The notes under the pieces were generated by a model that was given only the letters and a program-made list of their open reading frames with translations, made no database searches and was not told the origin of the DNA. From positions 1 through 33,271 of the forward strand of contig JACZXW010000019.1 in NCBI GenBank assembly GCA_022571415.1: DNA of 33,271 nt. The letters are read 5' to 3'. The DNA comes from Pseudomonadota bacterium (lineage in GTDB: Bacteria > Pseudomonadota > Gammaproteobacteria > Pseudomonadales > Azotimanducaceae). This document shows positions 1-8,199 of this stretch, one piece after another; within the stretch, counting starts at the first letter, position 1, and every line of letters starts with the position of its first letter. A program made the position numbers and the translations under genes.

Positions 1-644
1 CGGACGATGATCTCTTCACCCTCGCGGATGACTTCGTGCTCAAGCAGGCGCTCGTAGATCGATCCAAGTTGCTGAACGCTCAAGTCGCGGTAGTTGATGT
101 ATCGGCGGCCATCCGGTGTTTGTTCGAAAGAGAGCGCATCGATGACATTGGCCATGACCTGATCGCCAAGGCGGATATCGGCGAGAAGCGGTGTGCGATC
201 CCGGTCGAAAAGCCCGCCATTGTAGGGCGGCAGGCCGATCGAGGCGTCGCCCTGATCGATGGCCCGGCAGAGATCATCAATCGATGACCAATAGCGGGCG
301 GCGGTGGCGGAGAAGGCATCGTTGCGGTCCTTGCGGCTGCCGACATCGCCGCGCACTTTCTCCCGCAGACCGTAATCGTCATAACGCTCGTCGCGGACGG
401 GAAGCAGGTCGCGATCCTCGGCATAGAGGATGAATAGAAGCCGGTAGAGGAAAATCAGAGCGGCTTCGCGAACCTCTTGTAACGGTGCGTCCGGCGCGGC
501 AGCAGCAATGGCTTTGACGAGTTGCGGAAACACCTGTCCAAAGACAAGATTGGACAGGTTGGTTGCGACGCGCTCTTCGTAGAATTTCCCTTCTTCGAGG
601 GCGCGCTGGTGAAATGTCCGCTCGTCAGCCGGTGCTGGAAGGAA
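1..644 (-). CDS. Type IIG (Eco57I-like) restriction-modification DNA methyltransferase, partial
   Basis: Read on the minus strand, one frame stays open from about 644 down to base 1 and encodes an internal piece of a large SAM-dependent DNA methyltransferase of the Eco57I/type IIG class. Recognisable family signatures in order are ERTFHQRALEEG, NLSNLVFGQVFPQLV, LIFLYRLLFILYAEDRDLLP, PPYNGGLFD and LSVQQLGSIYERLLEHE. These belong to the region ahead of the catalytic NPPY motif, which would lie beyond base 1. Such single-chain enzymes methylate and usually also cut DNA in phage defence. Codon use (GCC, CGC, GAT, CTC rich) is GC-richer than the rest of the window and resembles alphaproteobacterial genes. 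Neither end is present: the left end leaves the window and the upstream end runs into an unrelated synthetase gene. Family assignment is firm; whether the gene belongs to this genome is uncertain. Confidence 0.75.
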
Positions 645-650
645 TACGAA
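627..650. other. Breakpoint joining two unrelated genes
   Basis: To the left the minus-strand frame reads as methyltransferase (FLPAPADERTFH, up to about 644). To the right the plus-strand frame reads as acyl-CoA synthetase from Trp at 636 (WKEYEDRAARVAMYL). Both genes lose sequence here and the two matches overlap by only a few codons. Base composition changes at the same place. No insertion-sequence end, integrase site or tRNA is visible. This is either a true rearrangement or a chimeric assembly join. Confidence 0.7.
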
Positions 651-2171
651 GATCGCGCCGCTCGGGTCGCAATGTATCTGTCAAATCAGGGACTAGAACC
701 GGATTCCAAAGTTGGGTTGTACCTGCACAACTGCAATGAATTTCTGGAAGCTCAGTTCGGCGTTATGAAAATGAGGGGTGTGGCGATCAATGTTAACTAC
801 CGCTATCAGGAAGAAGAGCTTATTTATCTGCTGGACAATGCTGATTGTGAAGCGCTCGTCTACCAGGCTTGTTATGCCGATAGGATCGAGTCGATTCGCG
901 ACCGGCTTCCCAGGATTAAAGTCTTTATCCGTATTAAGGATGACAGCGACGGGTGCGTCACTGGCGGTGTTGATTTCGATGATCTGATTGCCAGCACGGA
1001 ACCGATGCCCAGGATTGAGCGTTCCCCGGATGATATCTATATGCTCTATACCGGTGGCACCACTGGTATGCCAAAGGGCGTGATGTATTCGATGGGCCAG
1101 ATATCGACGGCGCTGACGATGGGATGGGTGATACTCGGCGGCGTAGACGTGCCGCCGGTTACGCCGGAGGCCATTGCAACCGCATCTGCTGCCTTGAGCG
1201 GTTCAGGAAACCAGTTGATCAGCCTGACCGCGTGTCCCCTGATGCATGGCACCGGGATGTGGGTGGGTTCGATGATCCCCCACATGATGGGCGGCGTGGT
1301 GGTCACGATTCCGGAACTGGGTCTGGACCCGATCAGAATATGGAAGGAGGTAACCCGCAACAAGGTTTCTTTTGTGGTCATCGTGGGCGACGCTTTTGCC
1401 AGACCTCTGTTGTCCGAACTGGATAGAGCCAAGGATGAAGGCGCTCCGCATGATATCAGCTCCGTCAAGGTCATTATGTCGTCCGGTGTCATGTGGTCGG
1501 CGGAAGTCAAACTGGGGTTGTTGGAGCATCATGAGATGTCGCTGATTGACGCCATGGGTTCAACCGAAGGCTCCATGGGAACCTCGGTGGCAACTCGAGG
1601 CAACGTGGACCAGACTGCTAAATTCGAGATGGGGGAGATGGTTAAGGTATTTAACGAAAACGACGTAGAGGTAATACCTGGGTCCGGGGAAATGGGCCTG
1701 ATCGGCACAGGTGGAAATGTCCCGCTTGGCTATTACAAGGATCCGGAAAAATCTGCGGCAACGTTTCGTGAAATAGATGGCGTCAGATACAGCTTCCCCG
1801 GGGATTTTGCGACAGTCGACGCTGACGGTAGCATTACCCTGTTGGGGCGCGGTTCAAAGTGCATCAATACCGCTGGTGAAAAGGTTTTTCCTGAAGAGGT
1901 TGAAGAGGCGGTCAAGCGAGCACCGGAAATTTTTGATTGCCTGGTCGTGGGTGTACCGGATGACAGGTTTGGTCAGAAAATAGTGGCCATAGCCTCCCTC
2001 AATGAAGGCATGGAAACGGATGAGGCTTCGTTGATTGAAGAAACGAGAAAACACCTGTCCGGCTATAAACTACCCCGTAAAGTATTCTTTGTGCCGTTGG
2101 TACAAAGACTGCCTAACGGCAAGGCTGATTATGATTGGGCAGAGGAGATAGCTTCTGATTTATCAACCTGA
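636..2171 (+). CDS. Acyl-CoA synthetase, AMP-binding family, 5'-truncated
   Basis: ATP-dependent acyl-CoA ligase of the ANL superfamily, activating a carboxylic acid through an acyl-adenylate. The phosphate-binding loop YTGGTTGMPKGVMYS, the AMP-binding motif AMGSTEGSMGTS, the hinge region GDFATVDADGSITLLGRGSK and the C-terminal catalytic lysine motif LPNGKADYDWA are all present. The closest style is the FadD3/FadD19-like group used for steroid side chains and other bulky acids; the substrate is not deducible. The frame can be extended back to a TTG at 522, but that upstream stretch is antisense to the methyltransferase and has no synthetase similarity. The usual first 30 or so residues are therefore missing and replaced. 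Without a native start the gene is probably not expressed normally, unless the truncation is an assembly artefact. Confidence 0.85.
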   Translation, partial: WKEYEDRAARVAMYLSNQGLEPDSKVGLYLHNCNEFLEAQFGVMKMRGVAINVNYRYQEEELIYLLDNADCEALVYQACYADRIESIRDRLPRIKVFIRIKDDSDGCVTGGVDFDDLIASTEPMPRIERSPDDIYMLYTGGTTGMPKGVMYSMGQISTALTMGWVILGGVDVPPVTPEAIATASAALSGSGNQLISLTACPLMHGTGMWVGSMIPHMMGGVVVTIPELGLDPIRIWKEVTRNKVSFVVIVGDAFARPLLSELDRAKDEGAPHDISSVKVIMSSGVMWSAEVKLGLLEHHEMSLIDAMGSTEGSMGTSVATRGNVDQTAKFEMGEMVKVFNENDVEVIPGSGEMGLIGTGGNVPLGYYKDPEKSAATFREIDGVRYSFPGDFATVDADGSITLLGRGSKCINTAGEKVFPEEVEEAVKRAPEIFDCLVVGVPDDRFGQKIVAIASLNEGMETDEASLIEETRKHLSGYKLPRKVFFVPLVQRLPNGKADYDWAEEIASDLST

Positions 2172-2310
2172 GGAAACGACTGGCTGACCTCTGATTGAGG
2201 TGGCGAACAGAGTAAGTAATTAAAGTCACGTATCTTGCGCGGCTTGACCTTGCATACCCGGGACCGGGCGATAGCCGGTGTCGAGCAGGAATGGCTTCAA
2301 CGCTGTCATT

Positions 2311-3462
2311 TTACTGACTGATGCCGAGGCGTTCTATCCCTGTGGTCTCAAAGGATTTGCGATTCACCGAAATGTGATGCGTCAGGCAGGACGCATCCCT
2401 GTATAACCGTTGTAACACGCCTTTTTTGCTGATAACACTGGCGCCGGATACGTCATAGACTGATCGCACAATGGCTGTACACTGATGCACGGCTGTCACT
2501 GCGGCCAGACGAATCCGAAGGCTCAGTGCCTGGTTCAATGGCTTGCCATGCAGACCGCTTTCCCATACCTCTTTTAGCGCGTTTTCCATGCCGGCTCGAC
2601 AGGTAAAATAGAGACCTTCTGCCTCTTCCAGCGGCGCCAGTATGGCTGGATTTGTGAGCAGCGGTTTGTTGCTGAAGCGATCTTTTTTCACACTCAGGTC
2701 CCTGCGTGCTGCATCAATCGCGTGTCGCGCCAAGCCCAGGTGGGTTGCCCCTGCACAGATGGAAATAAACCAGATTCCCGGGATGAAAACGGCGGTCGGA
2801 TAGGCATAAGTTGGCGTGCTGTAGGGCCAGTCAAAAATGCGCTGCCATGGCACAAAAACATCATCAAATACAACATCATGGCTACCTGTTCCCGCCAGGC
2901 CAACGGGATTCCAGGTTTCATCAATTGTCGCTTGTTCGATCGGCGCGAGGGCGACCACCAAACGATCCTCTGCATCGGCTGATTTCTTCGGGAAAGGCAG
3001 CATGCCGCCGACATAGGTTGCAGCGGTGCAGCCCGTTGCAAATGACCACCTGCCAGAGATGCTGAGGCCGCCATCTACTTCTCTTGCCTGCACCCGGGGC
3101 AGATTACTCCACGCAGCACTGGCGTTCGGATCTGAAAAAAAAGAATCAACAAACTTCTGATCGGCAATATTGGCAACGAGTGCATTGGTAACTGCCCCGT
3201 GAGCGCAAGTCCATCCGGTTGACGCATCCGCCTCGGCCAGGCTTGTCGCCATTTCAAGCCAGTCAATCAGGTCCCCTCCAAGGCCGCCCTGGCTTTCCGA
3301 TACCAGGATGCGGTAGACACCCGCGGCTTGCAGCTTGGACACGAAATCCGAGGGGATCTTGCGTAATTGCTCAAATTCTTCGGCTCGGGCACGCGCTTCA
3401 TCCGCCAGTTCTGGTATCGCGGTCTTCAGTTGATCTAGTGCATTTCCCGCTGGTTTGTTCAT
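2311..3462 (-). CDS. Acyl-CoA dehydrogenase-fold flavin-dependent monooxygenase (HsaA/HpaH-like oxygenase component)
   Basis: A 383-residue protein of the acyl-CoA dehydrogenase fold, group D flavin monooxygenase branch. Members such as HsaA, the C2 component of p-hydroxyphenylacetate hydroxylase and indole-acetate monooxygenase use reduced flavin from a partner reductase to hydroxylate aromatic rings. Supporting stretches are the N-terminal helical part with GVYRILVSESQGGLGGD (about 48-64), DASTGWTCAHGAVTNAL, SGRWSFATGC (about 135-144) and GTGSHDVVFDDVFVPWQRIFDW (about 190-210). The acyl-CoA dehydrogenase catalytic Glu region is not evident, favouring a hydroxylase. No flavin reductase gene lies in the window. 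It converges on the acyl-CoA synthetase, and a strong hairpin sits just upstream of its ATG. Substrate unknown; an aromatic or steroid intermediate is an inference. Confidence 0.78.
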   Translation of the reverse strand: MNKPAGNALDQLKTAIPELADEARARAEEFEQLRKIPSDFVSKLQAAGVYRILVSESQGGLGGDLIDWLEMATSLAEADASTGWTCAHGAVTNALVANIADQKFVDSFFSDPNASAAWSNLPRVQAREVDGGLSISGRWSFATGCTAATYVGGMLPFPKKSADAEDRLVVALAPIEQATIDETWNPVGLAGTGSHDVVFDDVFVPWQRIFDWPYSTPTYAYPTAVFIPGIWFISICAGATHLGLARHAIDAARRDLSVKKDRFSNKPLLTNPAILAPLEEAEGLYFTCRAGMENALKEVWESGLHGKPLNQALSLRIRLAAVTAVHQCTAIVRSVYDVSGASVISKKGVLQRLYRDASCLTHHISVNRKSFETTGIERLGISQ

Positions 3463-3513
3463 GCGTCTGTCTCCAATATTCAGGCTTCGTTTCGCGTTAA
3501 CGTCGCCATGCGG

Positions 3514-3541
3514 TACCTGGAGAACTTCGGATCTCCAGGTA
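3514..3541. repeat. Perfect 10-bp inverted repeat (hairpin or operator)
   Basis: TACCTGGAGA at 3514-3523 and its exact complement TCTCCAGGTA at 3532-3541 flank an 8-nt spacer. It lies between the globin stop and the monooxygenase start, both on the minus strand. No T-run follows on either strand, so it is not a classical intrinsic terminator. It may be an RNA stem-loop in the monooxygenase leader or a protein-binding site. Confidence 0.6.
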
Positions 3542-3584
3542 GCTGATTCAACCTATGCCGACTGGAATGAAACCAGTGAGACAC

Positions 3585-3944
3585 TCAAACGAGAACGATA
3601 TCCGAACGCAAACTGTAAAATATAAATAAAACTTCCTCTTGCTCTCGTTGGCCAATATTATTTTTCTTCAATGCAGCTAAAGCGTCATCCAGGACCGCCA
3701 TAAACTCCGCCGCTGAAATGTTCATGCCTTTATGAGCTGCAAGCATATCCTTGCCCTTGTATACGTCAGGACCGCCAGTGCCTGTTATAAAAAATGTAGC
3801 TGCCGCGTTCTTGACAGCAGGTATATCGCTTTCAGCATACCGTGTCGCAATGGCGGGGTTTTGCAGATGAATATCGACCAGGTCCCCTGCAATCTTGTTA
3901 ATGCCTTCAGTTCCACCGAGTCTTTCATAGAGTGATTCGCTCAT
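3585..3944 (-). CDS. Group 1 truncated haemoglobin
   Basis: A 119-residue 2-on-2 globin that binds haem and handles O2 or NO in the cytoplasm. The N-terminal SLYERLGGTEGI and the F-helix AAHKGMNIS with proximal His71 are typical of trHbN/group 1, and the length matches the family. The frame extends upstream by 25 codons, but the start at 3944 is preferred: MSESLYERLGG is the usual globin N-terminus and a GGAG sits 7 nt upstream. It is divergent from the HxlR-type regulator across about 170 bp. Location beside an oxygen-using monooxygenase and a dioxygenase could suggest O2 or NO management, but that is inference. Confidence 0.88.
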   Translation of the reverse strand: MSESLYERLGGTEGINKIAGDLVDIHLQNPAIATRYAESDIPAVKNAAATFFITGTGGPDVYKGKDMLAAHKGMNISAAEFMAVLDDALAALKKNNIGQREQEEVLFIFYSLRSDIVLV

Positions 3945-4115
3945 CGGGATGCTCCAGTTAGCAAATGATGTTATTCGGACCATAAGAGTGCCACTTGTAT
4001 ATAGTGACGATTTCAACATAACATTGGAGAAGCAGATATTGAAGTACAGATTCTGTAGTAGTGAACAGGCTGGTTGAGACGAGATGCAATGTGGTAGTTG
4101 TCAAGGAGCAGGATG
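3945..4115. promoter_or_regulatory. Divergent intergenic region between globin and HxlR genes
   Basis: This stretch must carry the promoters of both divergent genes. No convincing -35/-10 pair or complete operator can be read by eye. GAGATGCAATG at 4080-4090 resembles half of an NsrR-type site, but no second half is present. The AAGGAG at 4103-4108 is the ribosome binding site that fixes the HxlR start at 4116. Confidence 0.4.
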
Positions 4116-4823
4116 ATGAAAGTTTATGGTCAGTTTTGCCCGTTAGCGCAGGCGACCCAGTTACTGTGCGAACGCTGGACCCTGCTGATTGTGCGGGAAT
4201 TGATTGCCGGTAGTACGCGGTTTAGTGAATTGCAAAGAGGTGTGCCGCTCATGTCGCCGACATTATTATCTGCGCGACTCAAGCACCTGGTTGAGGCCAA
4301 GGTCATAACTCGCGATGGGGACAAGGGCAGCTATAGCTACAACTTGACTGACGCGGGCCTGGAATTGCGCCCGGTAGTGGAACTACTCGGTGCCTGGGGA
4401 CACCGCTGGGCTCGCACTAACCTGGGCAATCAGGATCTTGATGCCGGTCTTTTAATGTGGGATATGCGCCGAAGTGTGGATCCTGCGGCGTTTCCAATCC
4501 ATCGTGTTGTCGTACAGTTTACCTACCCGGATGCCCGCAAAGGAACTCGTGACTGGTGGCTGGTGTCTGAAAACGGTGAGGTTGATCTCTGCCTGAATGA
4601 CCCCGGTCATGAAATCGACGTGACAATAAGGTGTTCTCTAAGGACGATGACTGCCGTATGGACCTGCCAGCTGGGATTCAACGATGCGGTAAAATCACGT
4701 GACATCGAGATGTTGGGGCCATCAAAGTTGACTGGGAGGGTACAAGATTGGTTGTGCTCAAGCGCTTTGTCGAAACTTGGTATGGTTGAAGAATTACCTG
4801 ATATAAATTGGCACAGCCCGTAA
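4116..4823 (+). CDS. HxlR-family winged-helix regulator with C-terminal SCP2-like domain
   Basis: A 235-residue transcription factor. Residues about 5-100 form the HxlR DNA-binding domain: FCPLAQATQLLCERWTLLIV, then RFSELQRGVPLMSPTLLSAR (recognition region), then LVEAKVITRDGDKGSYSYNLT (wing). HxlR factors bind as dimers and often carry a redox-sensitive cysteine near the N-terminus, here Cys8. The remaining 110 or so residues (DVTIRCSLRTMTAVWTCQ, IEMLGPSKLTGRVQDWL) resemble the SCP2/sterol-carrier-like domain fused to HxlR proteins, which could bind a lipid ligand. ATG at 4116 is chosen because AAGGAG lies 7 nt upstream; an alternative ATG is at 4113 and a TTG at 4098. It precedes the PhyH-like oxygenase by 93 bp on the same strand and may control that gene or the divergent globin. 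Confidence 0.83.
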   Translation: MKVYGQFCPLAQATQLLCERWTLLIVRELIAGSTRFSELQRGVPLMSPTLLSARLKHLVEAKVITRDGDKGSYSYNLTDAGLELRPVVELLGAWGHRWARTNLGNQDLDAGLLMWDMRRSVDPAAFPIHRVVVQFTYPDARKGTRDWWLVSENGEVDLCLNDPGHEIDVTIRCSLRTMTAVWTCQLGFNDAVKSRDIEMLGPSKLTGRVQDWLCSSALSKLGMVEELPDINWHSP

Positions 4824-4916
4824 TTATCTTATCGAGATGGTGCCTTAAATCGATTGCGATCCAACAAAATCTTCTTCTTGAACTAGTATAACGAGAAGGA
4901 TTCGGGGGAAAGTCTA

Positions 4917-5729
4917 TTGAGCGGTGACAGAGAGGCGCAGAAGTCATTTGAACTGACTTCCGTTGAAACCCAATGCTATGAACGCGATGGATTTCTCGTG
5001 CGCAGGGCCGCGTTTGAAACGCGCGAGATAGCTGAACTTCGGCAGGCGGCGGAGAGGGCAGTGGACTTGGCACAAGCGCTTAGCGAGGAAGGTCGCACCT
5101 ATATACTCGATGGTAAACGGTTTGTCGATTCGAGTTATGTCACCATCCAATTCGAGCAGTCGCCGTGGAGCGAGACTATCCGGGTGATCGAACCGGTACA
5201 TCAGCTCGATGCCCGCCTGGAAGCACTCATTGATGACCCCCGTATCGTTGAACCGATGCGTCATCTGGTGGGTAGTGAAAATATTGCCTTGTGGACTGAC
5301 AAACTGAATCTCAAGCGTCCAGGTAAAGGATCAGGTTTTGGCTGGCACCAGGACTCCCCCTACTGGCGACACGATAGTGCCCATGTTGACTTGCTGCCTA
5401 ATGTGCTGCTTGCATTTGACGATGCGACTGAGGCTAACGGATGCTTGCGCGTTATCAGGGCAAGTCATACTCGCGGTTGTCTGCCTGGGACCAGCGATGG
5501 CACTCAGCTGGGTGGATTTTATACCGACCCGGAACAATTTGATGAATCGCAACAGGTGTCTATCGAAGTACCGGCAGGTTCTCTGGTATTTTTCAGCCCG
5601 CACCTGGTGCATGGCTCGCGTCCTAACAATTCAGATCAGCCGCGTCGAGCTATTATCCTGACGTATCAGCCGTCTGGTTTCCCCATGTTGAAATCTGGTG
5701 AAACGCGTAATATAGGCCACGCTGGATAG
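4917..5729 (+). CDS. Phytanoyl-CoA dioxygenase (PhyH) family Fe(II)/2-oxoglutarate oxygenase
   Basis: A 270-residue non-haem iron oxygenase of the double-stranded beta-helix type. The iron triad is visible: His144 and Asp146 in GWHQDSPYW and His232 in HLVHGSRPN. Arg243/Arg244 in QPRRAIILTYQP are candidates for the 2-oxoglutarate carboxylate anchor. The family hydroxylates phytanoyl-CoA, ectoine, or assorted secondary metabolites; the substrate here cannot be assigned. No ATG occurs before residue 114, so TTG at 4917 is the likely start, supported by GGGGGAA about 8 nt upstream. It probably lies in one transcription unit with the HxlR/SCP2 regulator. Confidence 0.85.
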   Translation: MSGDREAQKSFELTSVETQCYERDGFLVRRAAFETREIAELRQAAERAVDLAQALSEEGRTYILDGKRFVDSSYVTIQFEQSPWSETIRVIEPVHQLDARLEALIDDPRIVEPMRHLVGSENIALWTDKLNLKRPGKGSGFGWHQDSPYWRHDSAHVDLLPNVLLAFDDATEANGCLRVIRASHTRGCLPGTSDGTQLGGFYTDPEQFDESQQVSIEVPAGSLVFFSPHLVHGSRPNNSDQPRRAIILTYQPSGFPMLKSGETRNIGHAG

Positions 5730-5765
5730 TGTTACAGGGGTCTGCCTTGTGGTGCGTGGCTACTT

Positions 5766-6557
5766 TTACCATTTATTCCTGAGTTCACGCAGTTTGAGGA
5801 ATACGGTTTGTGCATCAGGATCATCGGGCATGTCTGGGAATTCCGCTTTGAGCGTGGCGATCACCGATGGATTCTGCAATCTGAAAAAAGTGTTGATCTC
5901 TTTTTCCATGGCCATCGTTGATACCAGGGCAGAGTCGGGGTTTTGGTCCTTGATTTCATCAAGCAAGGATTTAGCCCTCGTGTTATCAGGTTCCCGTGAC
6001 AGGGTAAATTCCAGATTATTGGTGATGTAGTCGTGGCCCGGATATATTTTTGTATCATCCGCCAGCTTTGAAAGCTGGCTGGCAAAGGTTTCATAAAGCT
6101 CTTTAGGATGACCGCCGTTATGACAGTTGCCAGCGCCTGCGTTGAACAGGGTATCGCCGCTGAACAATCCTGGCTCATCGGTTTGTGACAGCAGGCAAAC
6201 ATGAGTCATCGTGTGTCCCGGTGTATCCAGCGCCAGTAGTTCAACGGTCTTGCCGACTTTGACCACGTCTCCGGCCGATAGCCCGATATCCATGCCGGGA
6301 ATGCTGTTAGCAGCGTTATGGTGGGCCAGCAGCTTCGCTCCGGTCGCAGCGATCACTTTTGTATTGCCGCCTGTGTGATCTCCATGTTCGTGCGTGTTCA
6401 GGACTTGTGTGATTGTCCAGCCATTTTCTTTCGCGGTGCGAAGGCACTTCTCATGATCCAAGGGATCTATCGCAAGTGCTTCGCCGCTTTCCGGGCAGAC
6501 GACAAGGTAATTAAAATTACGATAGGCGTTCCCCGTCCAGATTTGCTCGACGATCAT
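5766..6557 (-). CDS. gloB: Hydroxyacylglutathione hydrolase (glyoxalase II)
   Basis: A 263-residue metallo-beta-lactamase-fold hydrolase that cleaves S-lactoylglutathione to D-lactate and glutathione, the second step of methylglyoxal detoxification. The binuclear metal site is complete: THEHGDH at residues 55-61 (His56, His58, Asp60, His61), His115 in DTPGHTMTH, Asp135 in SGDTLF and His175 in YPGHDY. The C-terminal helical HAGH domain with REPDN and LRELRNKW is intact, which separates it from the shorter ETHE1-like enzymes. ATG at 6557 has AGGAG 8 nt upstream. It lies 89 bp downstream of the DUF445 gene on the same strand, so co-transcription is possible. Confidence 0.93.
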   Translation of the reverse strand: MIVEQIWTGNAYRNFNYLVVCPESGEALAIDPLDHEKCLRTAKENGWTITQVLNTHEHGDHTGGNTKVIAATGAKLLAHHNAANSIPGMDIGLSAGDVVKVGKTVELLALDTPGHTMTHVCLLSQTDEPGLFSGDTLFNAGAGNCHNGGHPKELYETFASQLSKLADDTKIYPGHDYITNNLEFTLSREPDNTRAKSLLDEIKDQNPDSALVSTMAMEKEINTFFRLQNPSVIATLKAEFPDMPDDPDAQTVFLKLRELRNKW

Positions 6558-6646
6558 GGTTATTCTCCTGAATAATTAGTGGCGTTGCTGTCAGTTCGAT
6601 GATGTTCTCATCGATAGGGGATTACGGCAACTGCTGGCAACGGGAA

Positions 6647-7930
6647 CTAGTTGTAAAAATTGATACCAAGAATGCCCGGAACAACCGTCAAGGTATGAAT
6701 CAGTAATCCGGCAAGACCGCCGATGACCGTACCGTTGATACGGATAAACTGGAGGTCCTTGCCAATCTGGAGTTCTATCTTCTCTGAAGTGGCTTCTGGA
6801 TCCCAGCCTTCAATGGTGTCGGAAATCAGGTCGGCGACTTCATGACCATAGGTGCGAATCAGATAACGCCCGCTGTCCTCGGCCCAGCCATTGATCTTCG
6901 TCGCCAGCACTTCATCTTCTAAAATTGACTGGCCGAATTTGATGACAGCGTCTTCGATCGCCCGTTTCAACTCGGCATCCGGGTGATCGCTCTGATCCAG
7001 TAATGCTTGTTTTATGTCGGTCCAGAGCGAGGTGGTAAAGTCCCGGATCGCCGGGTGTTCGAGTACTTCTTCTTTAATGGACACTTCCTTTTCAGCAATA
7101 TCAGGTGAGTGTTTAAGATCTTCCATGAATTGATTCATCGTTTTAACCATACGCTTGCGTACTGGGTGTAATACGTCCACCTGCATTTCGTACAGCATCT
7201 TGCTGACACTGCGTACGATTCGTTTGTAAATGGCTTTGTCGACAGAACCCGGAAACCACCAGGGAGTTTCCTCCTCTACCTTAGCCTTGATATCGCGATC
7301 GCTGTCTTCAAGCAGGTAAAGACCGAAATTCACAACGCTGTCAAAGAGTTCCTGCTGTCTCCGCCCGGAAGTCACAAACGACAACAACTCCCCGATCATC
7401 GGGGCGAACGAGGTATCTCGAATCCTGTCCCTGACTTTCTTTTCTATCATGTTTTGAATGTCTTCATCATTCATCACCCTGACAACACCAGCTAGCCCGG
7501 CTGTGATCTGCTCCGCGATGGCGCGGGCGTTTTCTCTCTCCACAATCCATGCAGCGACCCTGTGGCTCAGATCCATGGAGCGAATTTTCGAGGAGATGAC
7601 TTCTTCGGACAGGAAGTTCTGCTGTACGAATGCTCCAAATTGCTGCGCAATGACGTCTTGCTTGTTGGGAATAATGGCGGTGTGCGGAATTTTCAGTCCC
7701 AGCGGGTGGCGAAACAGTGCAGTCACCGCAAACCAGTCCGCGATCGCGCCGATCATCGCAGCCTCGGCGGTGGATGCCACGAACCCCACCCAGATATGTT
7801 GATCTTCAAACATTGTGGCCGCGATATAAACCAGGGTCGCGAGCACGAGGAGGCTCGCTGCCAACCGTTTCATTTTGACCAGTTCTGCCCGCTTTCCCAA
7901 CTCGAGATCAGTGTAGTTTTCAAGAGACAT
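6647..7930 (-). CDS. DUF445 family membrane protein (YjiN-like)
   Basis: A 427-residue protein about the size of E. coli YjiN (about 426 residues) and of the same DUF445 family. An N-terminal hydrophobic pair of segments (about 22-41 and 48-73, including GAIADWFAVTALFRHPLGLKIP, the family signature) is followed by a long, mostly helical soluble part rich in charged residues. A C-terminal hydrophobic segment (GTVIGGLAGLLIHTLTVVPG) closes the protein, so both ends are probably membrane-anchored. The biochemical function of the family is unknown. The ATG at 7930 lacks a strong ribosome binding site; the neighbour downstream on the same strand is gloB. Confidence 0.87.
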   Translation of the reverse strand: MSLENYTDLELGKRAELVKMKRLAASLLVLATLVYIAATMFEDQHIWVGFVASTAEAAMIGAIADWFAVTALFRHPLGLKIPHTAIIPNKQDVIAQQFGAFVQQNFLSEEVISSKIRSMDLSHRVAAWIVERENARAIAEQITAGLAGVVRVMNDEDIQNMIEKKVRDRIRDTSFAPMIGELLSFVTSGRRQQELFDSVVNFGLYLLEDSDRDIKAKVEEETPWWFPGSVDKAIYKRIVRSVSKMLYEMQVDVLHPVRKRMVKTMNQFMEDLKHSPDIAEKEVSIKEEVLEHPAIRDFTTSLWTDIKQALLDQSDHPDAELKRAIEDAVIKFGQSILEDEVLATKINGWAEDSGRYLIRTYGHEVADLISDTIEGWDPEATSEKIELQIGKDLQFIRINGTVIGGLAGLLIHTLTVVPGILGINFYN

Positions 7931-8199
7931 AGGGTGATGGAGTTGCTTTGCCGGAAAGGGCGCACATCTTATATCAAGTGCCTTGGGTTAAGTACCTGTA
8001 TCAACGGAAGCAATTTCGATACCATGCCAATTAATGTATATATTACAATAGGTTACAAGGTTTCGAAAGAGGCAAAGTTGGATACTTGACGAGATATTGG
8101 TGAAATTGGTTAAAGTCAGTGATGTTGGCGGGGCAGGTGTTGCAAAGGCCACTCGCACATGTTGACATCCGCCATCATGTTTAATGAATGGAGATATTT

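Noticed and set aside
36-433. Short open frames on both strands in the first 430 bp
   Set aside because: They are shadows of the minus-strand methyltransferase frame, which alone carries recognisable motifs.
522-635. TTG-initiated N-terminal extension of the acyl-CoA synthetase
   Set aside because: The residues are antisense to the methyltransferase and do not resemble any synthetase N-terminus.
2187-2201. ACCTC/GAGGT hairpin after the acyl-CoA synthetase
   Set aside because: Only 5 bp with no T-run; not enough for a terminator call.
3945-4019. 25-residue upstream extension of the globin
   Set aside because: The conserved globin N-terminus and the ribosome binding site both place the start at 3944.
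8162-8186. TTGACA ... TAATGA as a promoter for the SDR gene
   Set aside because: The spacing is about 14 nt and transcription would start on top of the ribosome binding site.
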